Origin: Bacillota bacterium
GTDB taxonomy: Bacteria; Bacillota; Clostridia; Clostridiales; Clostridiaceae
Direction of reading: 5' to 3'
DNA: 64,000 nt
Assembly (NCBI GenBank): GCA_021781745.1
Contig: JAJXWH010000006.1
Location: 1 to 64,000, forward strand
Shown one piece after another: positions 17,296 through 26,302 of the stretch. The translations under genes were made by a program, and so were the position numbers. How positions within the stretch are numbered: position 1 is the stretch's first letter; each line of letters opens with the position of its first letter. Under the pieces are notes generated by a model. That model made no database searches. It saw only the letters and a list, made by a program, of their open reading frames with translations, and was not told where the DNA came from.

Positions 17296-18261
17296 ATGAA
17301 AGATATATTATATCTTGTAATTCCTTGTTACAACGAAGAAGAAGTTTTAAATGAAACAGCTAAAAGATTATTAGAGAAAATCAATACTATGATTTCAAAT
17401 AATCTTATTTCTAATAAAAGCAAAATACTATTTGTTAATGATGGTTCAAAAGATAATACCTGGAGTATAATTAAAGAACTTAATATGACTAATAATATAT
17501 TCTCTGGAATAAACTTATCTAGAAACAGGGGGCACCAAAATGCTTTGCTTGCAGGGCTTATGATTTCCAAAGAATATTGTGATGTGTCCATATCTTTAGA
17601 TGCTGATTTACAGGATGATGTAGATGTTATAGATAAATTTGTGGAACAATATTATGATGGATGTGATATAGTCTATGGAGTAAGATCATCACGGCAAACA
17701 GATACCTTTTTTAAAAGAGCTACTGCATTAACCTTCTATAAACTTATGAGTAAACTTGGTGTCGATATGGTTTATAATCATGCTGATTATCGCCTTATGA
17801 GCAAGCGTGCTTTAGAAGGATTAAGCGAATACAAAGAAGTAAATTTATTTCTTAGGGGTATGGTTCCTCTAATAGGTTATAAGTACTCTATTGTTGAATA
17901 TGAGCGGCATGAAAGGTATGCTGGCGAATCCAAATATCCACTAAAAAAAATGATTGCTTTCGCCTTGGATGGAATTACTTCTCTTAGCATTAAACCAATA
18001 CGAATAATAACATGCCTTGGTTTCACAATATTTTTTGCTGGTGGATTAGCTCTAATATATTCCCTAATAGTAAATTTTTTAGGAAAAACCGTGACTGGTT
18101 GGACATCATTAACACTTTCCATTTGGACTATTGGTGGAATACAGCTTTTATCTCTTGGGGTTATAGGTGAATATATAGGCAAAATATATAACGAAACTAA
18201 GAGAAGGCCAAGATTTATTATTGCAGATAAACTAATTGATAGCAATGAAAAGGATAATTAG
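17296..18261 (+). CDS. Polyprenyl-phosphate glycosyltransferase (GtrB type)
   Basis: A 321-residue family 2 glycosyltransferase with two C-terminal membrane helices (about 232-258 and 268-290). N-terminal motifs are 'LVIPCYNEEEVL', 'FVNDGSKDNTW', 'NLSRNRGHQNALLAG' and the DAD motif 'SLDADLQDD'. A late 'HERYAGESKYPLKKM' is typical of DPM1/GtrB enzymes. It probably transfers a sugar from a nucleotide donor to undecaprenyl phosphate on the inner leaflet. GGAGGTG lies 6 bases before ATG 17296. A GtrA-like gene follows after 5 bases, giving the standard pair. Confidence 0.88.
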   Translation: MKDILYLVIPCYNEEEVLNETAKRLLEKINTMISNNLISNKSKILFVNDGSKDNTWSIIKELNMTNNIFSGINLSRNRGHQNALLAGLMISKEYCDVSISLDADLQDDVDVIDKFVEQYYDGCDIVYGVRSSRQTDTFFKRATALTFYKLMSKLGVDMVYNHADYRLMSKRALEGLSEYKEVNLFLRGMVPLIGYKYSIVEYERHERYAGESKYPLKKMIAFALDGITSLSIKPIRIITCLGFTIFFAGGLALIYSLIVNFLGKTVTGWTSLTLSIWTIGGIQLLSLGVIGEYIGKIYNETKRRPRFIIADKLIDSNEKDN

Positions 18262-18266
18262 AAGTT

Positions 18267-18665
18267 ATGGATACTATATTACAAAAATTTAAAGAAACTT
18301 TCATTTCAAAACAATTTATTATTTTTATTATAATAGGAATTATTAATACATTTAACGGAACTGTTTTTTCATATATATTTTCTAATTTTCTGAGCGCTAA
18401 CATTGCTTTTTTACCAGGATATATTTCTGGGCTAATTATATCATATATACTGAACAGCTTTATAACATTTAAAGAGAAACTTGAACTAAAAAAATTTATT
18501 AGGTTTACTATATCTTCTATTCCAAATTTTATTATTCAATATATTGTTGTAATAATTTGTACTACTATGGGTTTACATAAACTTTTTGCCTATATGCTAG
18601 CTGCAATTATTGGCGTTCCTATAACCTTCTTACTTGTGAAATTCTTTACTTTCAATAATGGGTAA
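18267..18665 (+). CDS. GtrA-like flippase
   Basis: A 132-residue protein with four membrane helices (about 17-37, 45-63, 82-102, 106-125), the GtrA layout. A 'FIIIGIINTFNGTVFSYIFSN' opening and 'YILNSFITFKEK' in the middle are typical. GtrA proteins are thought to flip the lipid-linked sugar made by GtrB. It starts 5 bases after the glycosyltransferase stop, so the two are translated together, and a strong terminator follows. Confidence 0.85.
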   Translation: MDTILQKFKETFISKQFIIFIIIGIINTFNGTVFSYIFSNFLSANIAFLPGYISGLIISYILNSFITFKEKLELKKFIRFTISSIPNFIIQYIVVIICTTMGLHKLFAYMLAAIIGVPITFLLVKFFTFNNG

Positions 18666-18720
18666 AAAAATGCACTAATAAGCCATAGTCTTATAATCTA
18701 TGTCTTATTAGTGCATTTTT
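18664..18720. terminator. Bidirectional terminator
   Basis: AAAATGCACTAATAAG pairs with CTTATTAGTGCATTTT around a 21-base loop. A run of A on the left and T on the right makes it work for both the gtrA transcript and the opposing small gene that ends inside it. Confidence 0.8.
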
Positions 18721-18926
18721 CTGTTGATAGATTTTTTTATTGCTTCAGATATATTAACATTAATACTTGATGGAGATATAATCCCTTGTTCCTTAAGTTC
18801 CTGTATATTCGCATATATTTCACCAAAAGATTTTTTTGTTTTTTTAACTTTCCTATTCTTAAAAAACAATTTTCGCATCGCATATTTATATTTATGTATA
18901 TCCTTATTACTTATTATAATCACCAT
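18708..18926 (-). CDS. Hypothetical basic protein, 72 aa
   Basis: A basic protein, rich in Lys and Arg between residues 18 and 34 (RKLFFKNRKVKKTKKSFGE), with no membrane segment. AGGAGAG lies 8 bases before ATG. Its 3' end is inside the shared terminator. No family recognised; composition would suit a small nucleic-acid-binding protein, but that is only a guess. Confidence 0.45.
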   Translation of the reverse strand: MVIIISNKDIHKYKYAMRKLFFKNRKVKKTKKSFGEIYANIQELKEQGIISPSSINVNISEAIKKSINRKMH

Positions 18927-19045
18927 GGGAATCTCTCTCCTAAAATATTAACCTCATGGTAAATTTATCGAAATAAATATCTTACTCTTTATCTCTATTA
19001 AGTAAATAACTGTAATAATTTATTTCGGTATATTATATTTTCAAT

Positions 19046-19657
19046 TTATTTTTTAGAAATATATTTGTTACCCTTTATATAAAATCTCCAAGGAAAATCT
19101 ACTGCTTCTTCTGCATAGTCAATTCCAACTCGTTTAGTTTCAATTATTTCAAATTTCTCATTTTCTCCATCTTCAATATAAATATCCCCTGTCTCATAAA
19201 GTTTTTTATAATTATCTGATTTATCAATTGAATAGGCCAAGCATAATTTTGAAGGACCATTTGAAATTGCCTTTTTTTTAGCTTCTGATAACTCTTCATA
19301 ATTTTGATTAAATCTTTTTTTAGCTAGATAATCAAATTCATTTAACGGCTCAAATGCTCTTATTAGAACTCCTTCTCCCTTATCTTCAATTCCGCTTATC
19401 ACATTAAAGCAATAGTATTTACCATAAATAAAAAATATATATGCAATTCCCCCCTCTCTAAATAAGGGTTCTGTTCTCTCAGTTCTTCTCCCATTATAAG
19501 CGTGAGATGCTTTATCTACCTCTCCTATATACGCCTCGGTTTCAATAATTTTAGCCTTTAAAGCCACATTATCAACAGTTCTTACAACAACTTTTCCTAA
19601 AAGTTCTTTAGCTAAATTTAGTGCACCTTGTTTATAAAATTCTTTATCTAAAATCAA
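19046..19657 (-). CDS. DNA-3-methyladenine glycosylase
   Basis: A 203-residue protein of the AAG/Mpg family, which removes alkylated purines in base excision repair. Family features: '[22 protein letters not shown]', the catalytic region '[21 protein letters not shown]' with the key Glu, '[17 protein letters not shown]', '[10 protein letters not shown]' and '[13 protein letters not shown]'. Length is typical. The start appears to be TTG at 19657. Single gene, with DnaA-box-like sites upstream. Confidence 0.88.
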   Translation of the reverse strand: MILDKEFYKQGALNLAKELLGKVVVRTVDNVALKAKIIETEAYIGEVDKASHAYNGRRTERTEPLFREGGIAYIFFIYGKYYCFNVISGIEDKGEGVLIRAFEPLNEFDYLAKKRFNQNYEELSEAKKKAISNGPSKLCLAYSIDKSDNYKKLYETGDIYIEDGENEKFEIIETKRVGIDYAEEAVDFPWRFYIKGNKYISKK

Positions 19658-19732
19658 TATTCATTCACCCAACTTTCAATATAAATCATATTATTTATAT
19701 TGTGAAATGTTCAAGGTTTTTATTATAAAAAA

Positions 19733-19794
19733 TTATCCACATTCTCTAAATTTAATCCACAGATTTTCTGTTAATAATCCAAGTTTGTGGATAA
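19733..19794. promoter_or_regulatory. DnaA-box cluster
   Basis: TTATCCACA at 19733-19741 is a perfect DnaA box; TAATCCACA at 19753-19761 differs by one base; TGTGGATAA at 19786-19794 is a perfect inverted box. All lie within 62 bases of the intergenic space between nrdG and the glycosylase gene. DnaA may regulate the glycosylase promoter here, or the site may be a DnaA-binding reservoir. Confidence 0.6.
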
Positions 19795-19811
19795 CTTTTA
19801 GTTGTAATATA

Positions 19812-20321
19812 TTAATATTTTAAAATTATTATTTTTCCCTCTTTCAAAGTTTTGTTTACATCTATTATTCTTTGGTTTGCTGAGCCTCTAAATTTAAGTC
19901 CATTTTGAGTCTTATCCTCCTCAAATTTTCCATCTACAAGAACATCAATGTTTTCTAATAATTCACGCCACCCCTCTCTGTTATCAACATTCTCTGTAAT
20001 ATATTCGAAAGTATATCCGGTATAACTCCAAATATTTAATCCTCTCTTCCTAAACTCTTTTGCCATATATGCAAATTTATCAGCTTGCTCCCATGGATCT
20101 CCACCGCTAAACGTAACGCCTTTTATAATTGGATTATTTATTGTATCTTCAATTAGCTCATTTATACCCTTTTCTTCTCCACCACTAAAATCATGAGTAT
20201 CTGGATTAAAACATCCTTTGCAATTATGTTTGCAGCCTTGTGCAAAAAATACTCTTCTTATTCCTGGGCCATTAACTAAACTTTCATATGCTATTCCGGA
20301 CAGCCTTATAGTCTTTTTCAT
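19812..20321 (-). CDS. nrdG: Anaerobic ribonucleotide reductase activase
   Basis: A 169-residue radical SAM activase that installs the glycyl radical on NrdD. It has the CxxxCxxC cluster motif in 'QGCKHNCKGCFNP' (about 30-37), the SAM-binding 'GVTFSGGDPWEQ', and 'IWSYTGYTFE'. The C-terminus 'DGKFEEDKTQNGLKFRGSANQRI' is typical of NrdG. It is not adjacent to nrdD, which lies at 24162 beyond the citrate genes, unlike the common nrdDG operon. No NrdR box was seen upstream. Confidence 0.93.
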   Translation of the reverse strand: MKKTIRLSGIAYESLVNGPGIRRVFFAQGCKHNCKGCFNPDTHDFSGGEEKGINELIEDTINNPIIKGVTFSGGDPWEQADKFAYMAKEFRKRGLNIWSYTGYTFEYITENVDNREGWRELLENIDVLVDGKFEEDKTQNGLKFRGSANQRIIDVNKTLKEGKIIILKY

Positions 20322-20487
20322 TTAAATGCACTTCTTTCTGACTAGATTATATTATTATATTAGAAATAGTTTATTTATAAATTATAACTTAATGATAAAT
20401 GTACTTTCAAATTAAAATACATAAATTATCATAATATAGTAACTAATTAAATTTAATCTAAATTATAATTGAGGTTTTTATATTAAA

Positions 20488-20526
20488 AAAGCGCAGAAAT
20501 TCTATTTGTATGAATTCCTGCGCTTT
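20488..20526 (-). terminator. Aconitase operon terminator
   Basis: AAAGCGCAG (20488-20496) pairs with CTGCGCTTT (20518-20526), with a further AATTC/GAATT extension inside one mismatch. T-rich sequence (TTTTTTAATA) follows on the minus strand. Confidence 0.75.
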
Positions 20527-20545
20527 AAAAATACTTTATCTTAAA

Positions 20546-22468
20546 CTAGCTATTTGCTTTTACGTAATTAAGTCTTCCGCCTTCTTTAATAACGGCAATT
20601 TCTTTCTCTGTTAAATCAACTGTTGCTTCAAATTCAGTTCCTTTAGTTAAGTTCTTAACTTTAACTACTCCTGATTCTAAAGCAGCTTGGATATTTTCCA
20701 TCTTCAAGTCATCAACTAAATCAATCTTGTCATAATCAGCTTCATTCTTAAATTCCATTGGAACTATTCCATTGTTAATTAAGTTAGCTTTATGAATTCT
20801 AGCAAATGATTTAGCTATAACAGCCTTAACTCCTAAGTATAGTGGCGCTAATGCAGCATGTTCTCTACTTGAACCTTGTCCATAGTTTCCTCCAGCAATT
20901 ATAAATCCACCATTGTAATCCTTAGCTCTCTTAGGGAATTCTGTATCAACTGTGTTAAAGCAGTATTCTGCAAGGTAAGGTATATTTGATCTAAATGGTA
21001 ATAACTTTGAGTTTGAAGGCATAATATGGTCTGTTGTAATATTGTCTTCAACTTTTATTAATACTTTACCGTCTAATTCTTCAGCTAATGGCTTACTTAC
21101 TGGGAATGGCTTAATATTAGGACCTCTAACAACTTCAACTTCAGCGTTTGTTGGTGCTGGCGCTAAAATCATTGAGTCATCTATTAAGAATTCCTTAGGC
21201 ATATCTATTGTTAAATCTACATCCACTTCTGTTGGATCAGTTAAAACTCCATTTATAGCTGAAACTGCAGCAGTTTCAGGACTTACTATATATATTTGTG
21301 CTGATAATGTTCCACTTCTACCATAGAAATTTCTATTTACAGTTCTAAGTGAAATCGCATCAGTTCCAGGTGATTGTCCCATACCAATACATGGTCCACA
21401 ACCATTCTCAAGTATTCTTGCTCCTGAGCTGATTATATCTGCTAATGCACCGTTTCTAGCTATCATTTCCATAACTTGTCTTGATCCAGGTCCTATTACT
21501 AAGCTAACATCTGGATGTACTTTTTTACCTTTAAGTATCTTAGCAACCTTCATTAAATCTTCATAAGAAGAGTTAGTACAGCTTCCTATAACTACTTGAT
21601 CAACTTTAATCTTACCAACTTCACTAACTTTAGCTACATTGTCTGGGCTATGTGGCTTAGCTGTAAGTGGAGTTAATTCACTTAAATTAATTGTCACTAC
21701 TTCATCATATACAGCATCTGCATCTGGTTTAAATTCTATCCAATCTTGTTCTCTTCCTTGCGCTTTAAAGAATTCTAAGGTTCTTTCATCACTTGGGAAA
21801 ATTGAAGTTGTAGCTCCAAGTTCTGCTCCCATGTTAGTTATAGTTGCTCTTTCTGGAACCGAAAGTGTTTTAACACCTTCACCAGTATATTCAAATACCT
21901 TACCAACGCCGCCTTTTACAGTTAATATTCTTAAAACTTCAAGAATAACATCTTTTGCAGCAACCATTCTATTTAATTTTCCAGTAAGTTCAATTTTAAC
22001 TACCTTAGGAGTATTAATATTGTAAGCTCCGCCTCCCATAGCAAGAGCAACGTCTAATCCACCTGCACCCATAGCAAGCATACCAACACCACCAGCTGTT
22101 GGTGTATGGCTATCTGAACCTATTAATGTATCTCCTGGAGTTGAAAATCTTTCTAAAAAGATTTGATGACATATTCCATTACCTGGTTTTGAGAAATAAA
22201 CACCATATTTAGATGCAACTGTTTGGATAAATTTATGGTCATCTGCATTTTCAAAACCTTGTTGTAACATATTATGATCAATAAATGCTACTGATTTCTT
22301 AGTCTTTACTCTGTCTATTCCCATAGCTTCTAATTGAAGATATGCCATAGTTCCTGTTGAATCTTGTGTTAAAGTTTGGTCTATCTTTAATGCAATAGGT
22401 TCTCCTGCTTTTAATTCACCTTCAACAATGTGACTTTTTAAAATTTTATAAACTAAATTATCTCCCAA
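20546..22468 (-). CDS. Aconitate hydratase
   Basis: A 640-residue [4Fe-4S] enzyme that interconverts citrate and isocitrate. Cluster ligands are visible: Cys in 'VVIGSCTNSSYEDL' and two Cys in 'ENGCGPCIGMGQSPG'. Substrate-binding 'SDSHTPTAGGVGMLAMGAGG' is present near 115, and the swivel domain has 'NYGQGSSREHAALAP' near 530. It is the shorter bacterial/archaeal form rather than the 900-residue AcnA. It lies 25 bases downstream of the citrate-synthase-like gene; together they catalyse the first two steps from acetyl-CoA and oxaloacetate toward 2-oxoglutarate and glutamate. No isocitrate dehydrogenase gene follows, unlike the C. acetobutylicum cluster as I recall it. Confidence 0.92.
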   Translation of the reverse strand: MGDNLVYKILKSHIVEGELKAGEPIALKIDQTLTQDSTGTMAYLQLEAMGIDRVKTKKSVAFIDHNMLQQGFENADDHKFIQTVASKYGVYFSKPGNGICHQIFLERFSTPGDTLIGSDSHTPTAGGVGMLAMGAGGLDVALAMGGGAYNINTPKVVKIELTGKLNRMVAAKDVILEVLRILTVKGGVGKVFEYTGEGVKTLSVPERATITNMGAELGATTSIFPSDERTLEFFKAQGREQDWIEFKPDADAVYDEVVTINLSELTPLTAKPHSPDNVAKVSEVGKIKVDQVVIGSCTNSSYEDLMKVAKILKGKKVHPDVSLVIGPGSRQVMEMIARNGALADIISSGARILENGCGPCIGMGQSPGTDAISLRTVNRNFYGRSGTLSAQIYIVSPETAAVSAINGVLTDPTEVDVDLTIDMPKEFLIDDSMILAPAPTNAEVEVVRGPNIKPFPVSKPLAEELDGKVLIKVEDNITTDHIMPSNSKLLPFRSNIPYLAEYCFNTVDTEFPKRAKDYNGGFIIAGGNYGQGSSREHAALAPLYLGVKAVIAKSFARIHKANLINNGIVPMEFKNEADYDKIDLVDDLKMENIQAALESGVVKVKNLTKGTEFEATVDLTEKEIAVIKEGGRLNYVKANS

Positions 22469-22493
22469 TTCATCTTCCTCCTAGTTCTACTAC

Positions 22494-23654
22494 TTATTTT
22501 TCTTCTAAATTTCTATGATATTCTTTATATAATTGGACTACTTCCTTATCGAATAAAGATCTTTTTAGTCTAACCGATGTAGCCCTTACAAGTTCTAATA
22601 TTCCTTGTGATTCAGCATCAGTAAGATCCATATTATACTCTTTGAATTTATTTACTACCGCAGCTCGTCCTGAATGTTTTCCTATAACAATTTGTCTTTC
22701 AAGTCCAACTATTGATGGGTCAAAAGCTTCATAATTTTTAGGATCTTTTATTGCTCCATCCGCATGTATGCCTGATTCGTGTGCAAACATGTTTGTCCCA
22801 ACAATTGCTTTCCATATTGGAAGATCTCTTCCTGAAGCTCGTGATACATATTCTGATACTTCTCTAAACATTTGAGTGTTTATTTCTTCACCTTTATAAC
22901 CATAAACAAGCATTAAAGCCATTATAACTTCTTCTAACGCCGCGTTACCAGCTCTTTCTCCAAGACCATTTACTGTTACTCCAACATGCGATGCTCCACC
23001 CTTAATACCAGCTACTGCATTTGCTGTTGCCATTCCAAAGTCATTGTGAGTGTGCATTTCTATATCGAAATTAGTTTTATCATATATATATCTTATATCA
23101 TCTCTAATCCCAAATGGCTCTTTAATTCCAACAGTATCACAATATCTAAACCTATTTGCCCCTGCCTGCTTAGCTGCATTAATAAATTCAACTAAGAAAT
23201 CTTTATCAGCTCTTGATGCATCTTCCCCATTAACAGATACATAAAGACCATTTTTCTTTGCAAATTCTACGGATTTAACCATGTTTTCTAATACCCATTC
23301 TCTAGATGTCTTAAGCTTATGCTGAATGTGTATATCTGATACTGATATTGAAATAGCTACTGAATCAACACCACAATCTATTGATTGTTCTATATCGCTA
23401 ATTACAGCTCTGTTCCATGCCATTATACTAGATTTTAAATTTCTTTTCACTATTTTTTTTATAGCCTCTTTTTCGTCGCCACCCATTGTAGGTATTCCTA
23501 CTTCTAGCTGATCAACACCTAAATCACTTAGCATTTGAGCTATCACTATTTTTTCATCATTAGCAAAAACTACGCCTGCTGTTTGCTCACCATCTCTAAG
23601 AGTGGTATCTACTATAGTAACCTTTTTGTTAGTTTTCAAATTACTAACTGTCAT
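22494..23654 (-). CDS. Probable Re-citrate synthase (homocitrate synthase-like)
   Basis: A 386-residue member of the HMGL-like TIM-barrel acyltransferase family (homocitrate, isopropylmalate and Re-citrate synthases). Visible are 'VDTTLRDGEQTAGVVF' with the metal-binding Asp, 'RYCDTVGI', and the HxH motif in 'IEMHTHNDFGMATANA', plus 'GERAGNAALEEV' and a 'HESGIHADG' tail. Sequence alone would suggest NifV, but adjacency to aconitase, lack of nif or lysine genes here, and the clostridial precedent (C. kluyveri and C. acetobutylicum Re-citrate synthases belong to this family) favour citrate formation. The enzyme would supply citrate for glutamate synthesis in an organism with no Si-type enzyme in the window. 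Confidence 0.75.
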   Translation of the reverse strand: MTVSNLKTNKKVTIVDTTLRDGEQTAGVVFANDEKIVIAQMLSDLGVDQLEVGIPTMGGDEKEAIKKIVKRNLKSSIMAWNRAVISDIEQSIDCGVDSVAISISVSDIHIQHKLKTSREWVLENMVKSVEFAKKNGLYVSVNGEDASRADKDFLVEFINAAKQAGANRFRYCDTVGIKEPFGIRDDIRYIYDKTNFDIEMHTHNDFGMATANAVAGIKGGASHVGVTVNGLGERAGNAALEEVIMALMLVYGYKGEEINTQMFREVSEYVSRASGRDLPIWKAIVGTNMFAHESGIHADGAIKDPKNYEAFDPSIVGLERQIVIGKHSGRAAVVNKFKEYNMDLTDAESQGILELVRATSVRLKRSLFDKEVVQLYKEYHRNLEEK

Positions 23655-24017
23655 TGCAATCCCCCCATTTATATTTTTAACTTATAGCTTAAAGCAATAT
23701 TTCTAATAAAATAACAAATTTCATGTATATTTATAATATCATATAAAAGTAAAATTGTACAAGATCTATTTTCTTGTTTTGCAATAAAATAGTATTTCTC
23801 CTTCAAGTAATTTTAAAAATTAACCGATTTAAAGGAAAATCGTATATATTATTGCAAGTTTTTTTTCTGGCATTGCAAGACTTTAGCCAATTAAACTTTT
23901 ACTCCATTAACAAATTTACGCATTTTATTTAGTATTTATACCAAATAGTTACACTAATTAGGTCAATAAATTACTTATAAGGAATATTTATCACCCCACA
24001 TATATAGATATAAAAAA
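23655..24017 (-). other. Upstream region of the citrate operon
   Basis: 363 bases without a gene. It contains the CTTGCAAT direct repeats described separately and AT-rich promoter-like sequence. No riboswitch or T-box signature was seen. Confidence 0.4.
23851..23879 (-). promoter_or_regulatory. CTTGCAAT direct repeats upstream of citrate operon
   Basis: On the minus strand CTTGCAAT occurs at 23872-23879 and again at 23851-23858, 21 bases (two helical turns) apart. A related TATTGCAAAAC lies near 23779-23789, closer to the gene. Same-face direct repeats suggest a transcription-factor site; the factor is unknown, with a CcpC-like LysR regulator one candidate. Confidence 0.35.
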
Positions 24018-24070
24018 CTATGCTAAAATAAGTTTCAAACTGACGCGTTTTTTCTCTTATTTCAGCATAG
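24018..24070. terminator. Bidirectional hairpin downstream of nrdD
   Basis: CTATGCTAAAATAAG (24018-24032) pairs with CTTATTTCAGCATAG (24056-24070) with one mismatch. T-rich sequence lies outward on both strands. It ends the nrdD transcript. Confidence 0.7.
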
Positions 24071-24161
24071 TTTATTTAATTTAATAACTTTAGATTAAAA
24101 ATAATCATATATTATTTCACTTTAATTTAGATAGTAATGATTACCTGCTTTAATATATATT

Positions 24162-26270
24162 CTAATAGTTATGTCCATGATTTTCTGTATGAGATACTCT
24201 ATCTTCTCTTTCATGATATTTTCCAGAACCAAATCTTTCATCTAGACTTAAATATCCTGTAACCCTGGAAACGCCTTGTATGTCTTGGCTTCCACACTTT
24301 GTACATTTGCATTCATTATTATGAAGGTAAGTTCCACATTCTCTACAATACCTTATATGAAAGTTTATTCCTACATAACTAATATTAGTATGCTTATATG
24401 CATAGTTTATTATATTCATAACTGTTTCTTCATCTGGTGAATCATCTACCTCTATATAACTTATATGTCCACCATTACAAAGCTTATGATATGGCGCTTC
24501 AATATCAATTTTTTCTTTAATGGATATTGGGTAAGCTACAGGTACATGATAACTATTTGTATAATACTCTTTATCTGTTACACCAGCTATTAAACCAAAT
24601 ATCTTTTGGTCTTGCTTTATAAATTTGCCCGAAAGCCCTTCTGCCGGAGTAGCATAACAACTCCAATTTAATTTATATTCTTCTGTTAGCCTATCACAAT
24701 ATTGTCTCATATATTCAACAATTCTAACACCTAATGCTCTTGCTTCAGCATCTTCTCCGTGATGTTTACCTATCAATGCTACTAAAGTTTCAGCTATACC
24801 AATGAATCCAATCCCCCAGGTACCCTGCTTTAATATTGGCTCTATTGAATCGTCAGGACCTAAATTTTCAGCCCCTTTCATTAGTCCTTGGCCAGCAACA
24901 AAAGGTAAATCCTTAACTCTTAACTTTTTTAATACGTCATATCTATGCATCAAAGATTCTTTAGCTAGTTCTAACCTTGAATCTAGTATTTCAAAAAACT
25001 TATTTATGTCACCCTTAGCCTGAAGTCCTATTCTTGGAAGATTTAAAGTTGTTGGTGCTATATTTCCTCTTCCTTTGCATCCAGGCTCACCATTTACATT
25101 CTTCATTAAGTAAGTTCTGCAACCCATAGTTGCTGGAATATATCCTCTATTATAATATTCCTTATTGAAGTCAGCATCAATATTCATAAACGTTGGATTC
25201 ATTCTTTTAGCAGCTACACTACAAGCCAGCTTGAATAAATAGAAATACGGATCACTTTCTTCTCTGTTAACTCCTGATTTAACTCTGAAGATTATGTTAG
25301 GGAAAATAGGTTGTTCACCCTTCCCAAGCCCCTTCTCATATTCTAAAAGAAAAACTTCGCATACTAATGCAGCATCTGAACTAGTTGGCAGCCCAATATT
25401 AATTGAACTAAACGGAACTTGTGAACCAGCTCTTGAATGCATCGTATTAAGGTTATACACAACACCTTGCATAGCTTGTTGTACTTTCTTTCGGACCTTC
25501 TTTTCTAACAATTCTTCTATCTTATCTTGAGAAATTCCTAATTCTTCTAATTCTTCTCTAATTTCATCCCTAGTAGGATTAACAAACATAGCCATATCAT
25601 TATCAAAGTCCGGGTGAGATTGACCACCAAACATATCGTTTTGAGTTGATTGTAGTAATATACATGATAACTCAGCTGCTGTTTCTATTCTTCTAGGTGC
25701 ATTAATTGTTCCATATCCTGTATTAAATCCATTTTCTAGAATTTCCTTAGTTGGAATATGAAGACAATTTACAGTTAAATTATAGCTGTCTAAATCATGA
25801 TAATATACATCTCCAGTTTCATGAGCTCTTGCTAAATGCTTTGGCATTATTGCTAAGGTATTCCATTTATTTGATTCAGATGCAATTCTTAATAATTTTG
25901 AACTAAAGTTATTTCCTACATTAGCATTATCTCTATCAGTTTCAATTCCAATTTGTCTTATAGCTTTCATTAAATCTGATTTTATTTCTCTAACCTTAGT
26001 TCTTTCTTGTCTGTATGATGAATACGCAATTGCTATATCTTTGTGCCCCTCATCCCTTAATGATCTCTCTACAAAATTCTGTATTTGTTCTACTGTTATT
26101 GATTTCTTATACTCCGATTCAATATATGTTATAACTTTATGTACAGTATCTAAAACCTGACTCTCTTTTAAATTTAAACCGATTTCATTTGCTGATCCTT
26201 TAATTGCTTGGGCTATCTTGTCTGAATTAAATTCAACCTCTCTCCCATCACGTTTCACAACATATAGCAT
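24162..26270 (-). CDS. nrdD: Anaerobic ribonucleoside-triphosphate reductase (class III)
   Basis: A 702-residue glycyl-radical enzyme that makes dNTPs from NTPs without oxygen. An ATP-cone domain occupies residues 1-95 ('MLYVVKRDGREVEFNSDKIAQAI'). The catalytic barrel follows with 'PTSSDAALVCEVFLLEYEKG' and 'ATMGCRTYLM'. The C-terminal Zn site is CRECGTYLHNNECKCTKCG, followed by the glycyl-radical loop 'RVTGYLSLDERFG'. Start 26270 is chosen because GGAGGG lies 7 bases upstream; an ATG 15 bases earlier is inside that site. A NrdR-box-like palindrome lies directly upstream. The activase gene nrdG is 4 kb away. Confidence 0.95.
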   Translation of the reverse strand: MLYVVKRDGREVEFNSDKIAQAIKGSANEIGLNLKESQVLDTVHKVITYIESEYKKSITVEQIQNFVERSLRDEGHKDIAIAYSSYRQERTKVREIKSDLMKAIRQIGIETDRDNANVGNNFSSKLLRIASESNKWNTLAIMPKHLARAHETGDVYYHDLDSYNLTVNCLHIPTKEILENGFNTGYGTINAPRRIETAAELSCILLQSTQNDMFGGQSHPDFDNDMAMFVNPTRDEIREELEELGISQDKIEELLEKKVRKKVQQAMQGVVYNLNTMHSRAGSQVPFSSINIGLPTSSDAALVCEVFLLEYEKGLGKGEQPIFPNIIFRVKSGVNREESDPYFYLFKLACSVAAKRMNPTFMNIDADFNKEYYNRGYIPATMGCRTYLMKNVNGEPGCKGRGNIAPTTLNLPRIGLQAKGDINKFFEILDSRLELAKESLMHRYDVLKKLRVKDLPFVAGQGLMKGAENLGPDDSIEPILKQGTWGIGFIGIAETLVALIGKHHGEDAEARALGVRIVEYMRQYCDRLTEEYKLNWSCYATPAEGLSGKFIKQDQKIFGLIAGVTDKEYYTNSYHVPVAYPISIKEKIDIEAPYHKLCNGGHISYIEVDDSPDEETVMNIINYAYKHTNISYVGINFHIRYCRECGTYLHNNECKCTKCGSQDIQGVSRVTGYLSLDERFGSGKYHEREDRVSHTENHGHNY

Positions 26271-26286
26271 TATTATTCCCTCCATG

Positions 26287-26302
26287 GCACAATATATAGT
26301 AT
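26287..26302 (-). promoter_or_regulatory. NrdR box
   Basis: The minus strand reads ATACTATATATTGTGC, close to the NrdR consensus acaCwATATATwGtgt. It sits just upstream of nrdD. A weaker second palindrome (ACAGTATAATAGTACG) lies about 24 bases further upstream, a spacing that is not the usual one, so only the first box is confident. Confidence 0.6.

Noticed and set aside
22494-23654. NifV homocitrate synthase for nitrogenase cofactor synthesis
   Set aside because: No nif genes are present and the partner is aconitase; a Re-citrate synthase role is more likely, though not proved.
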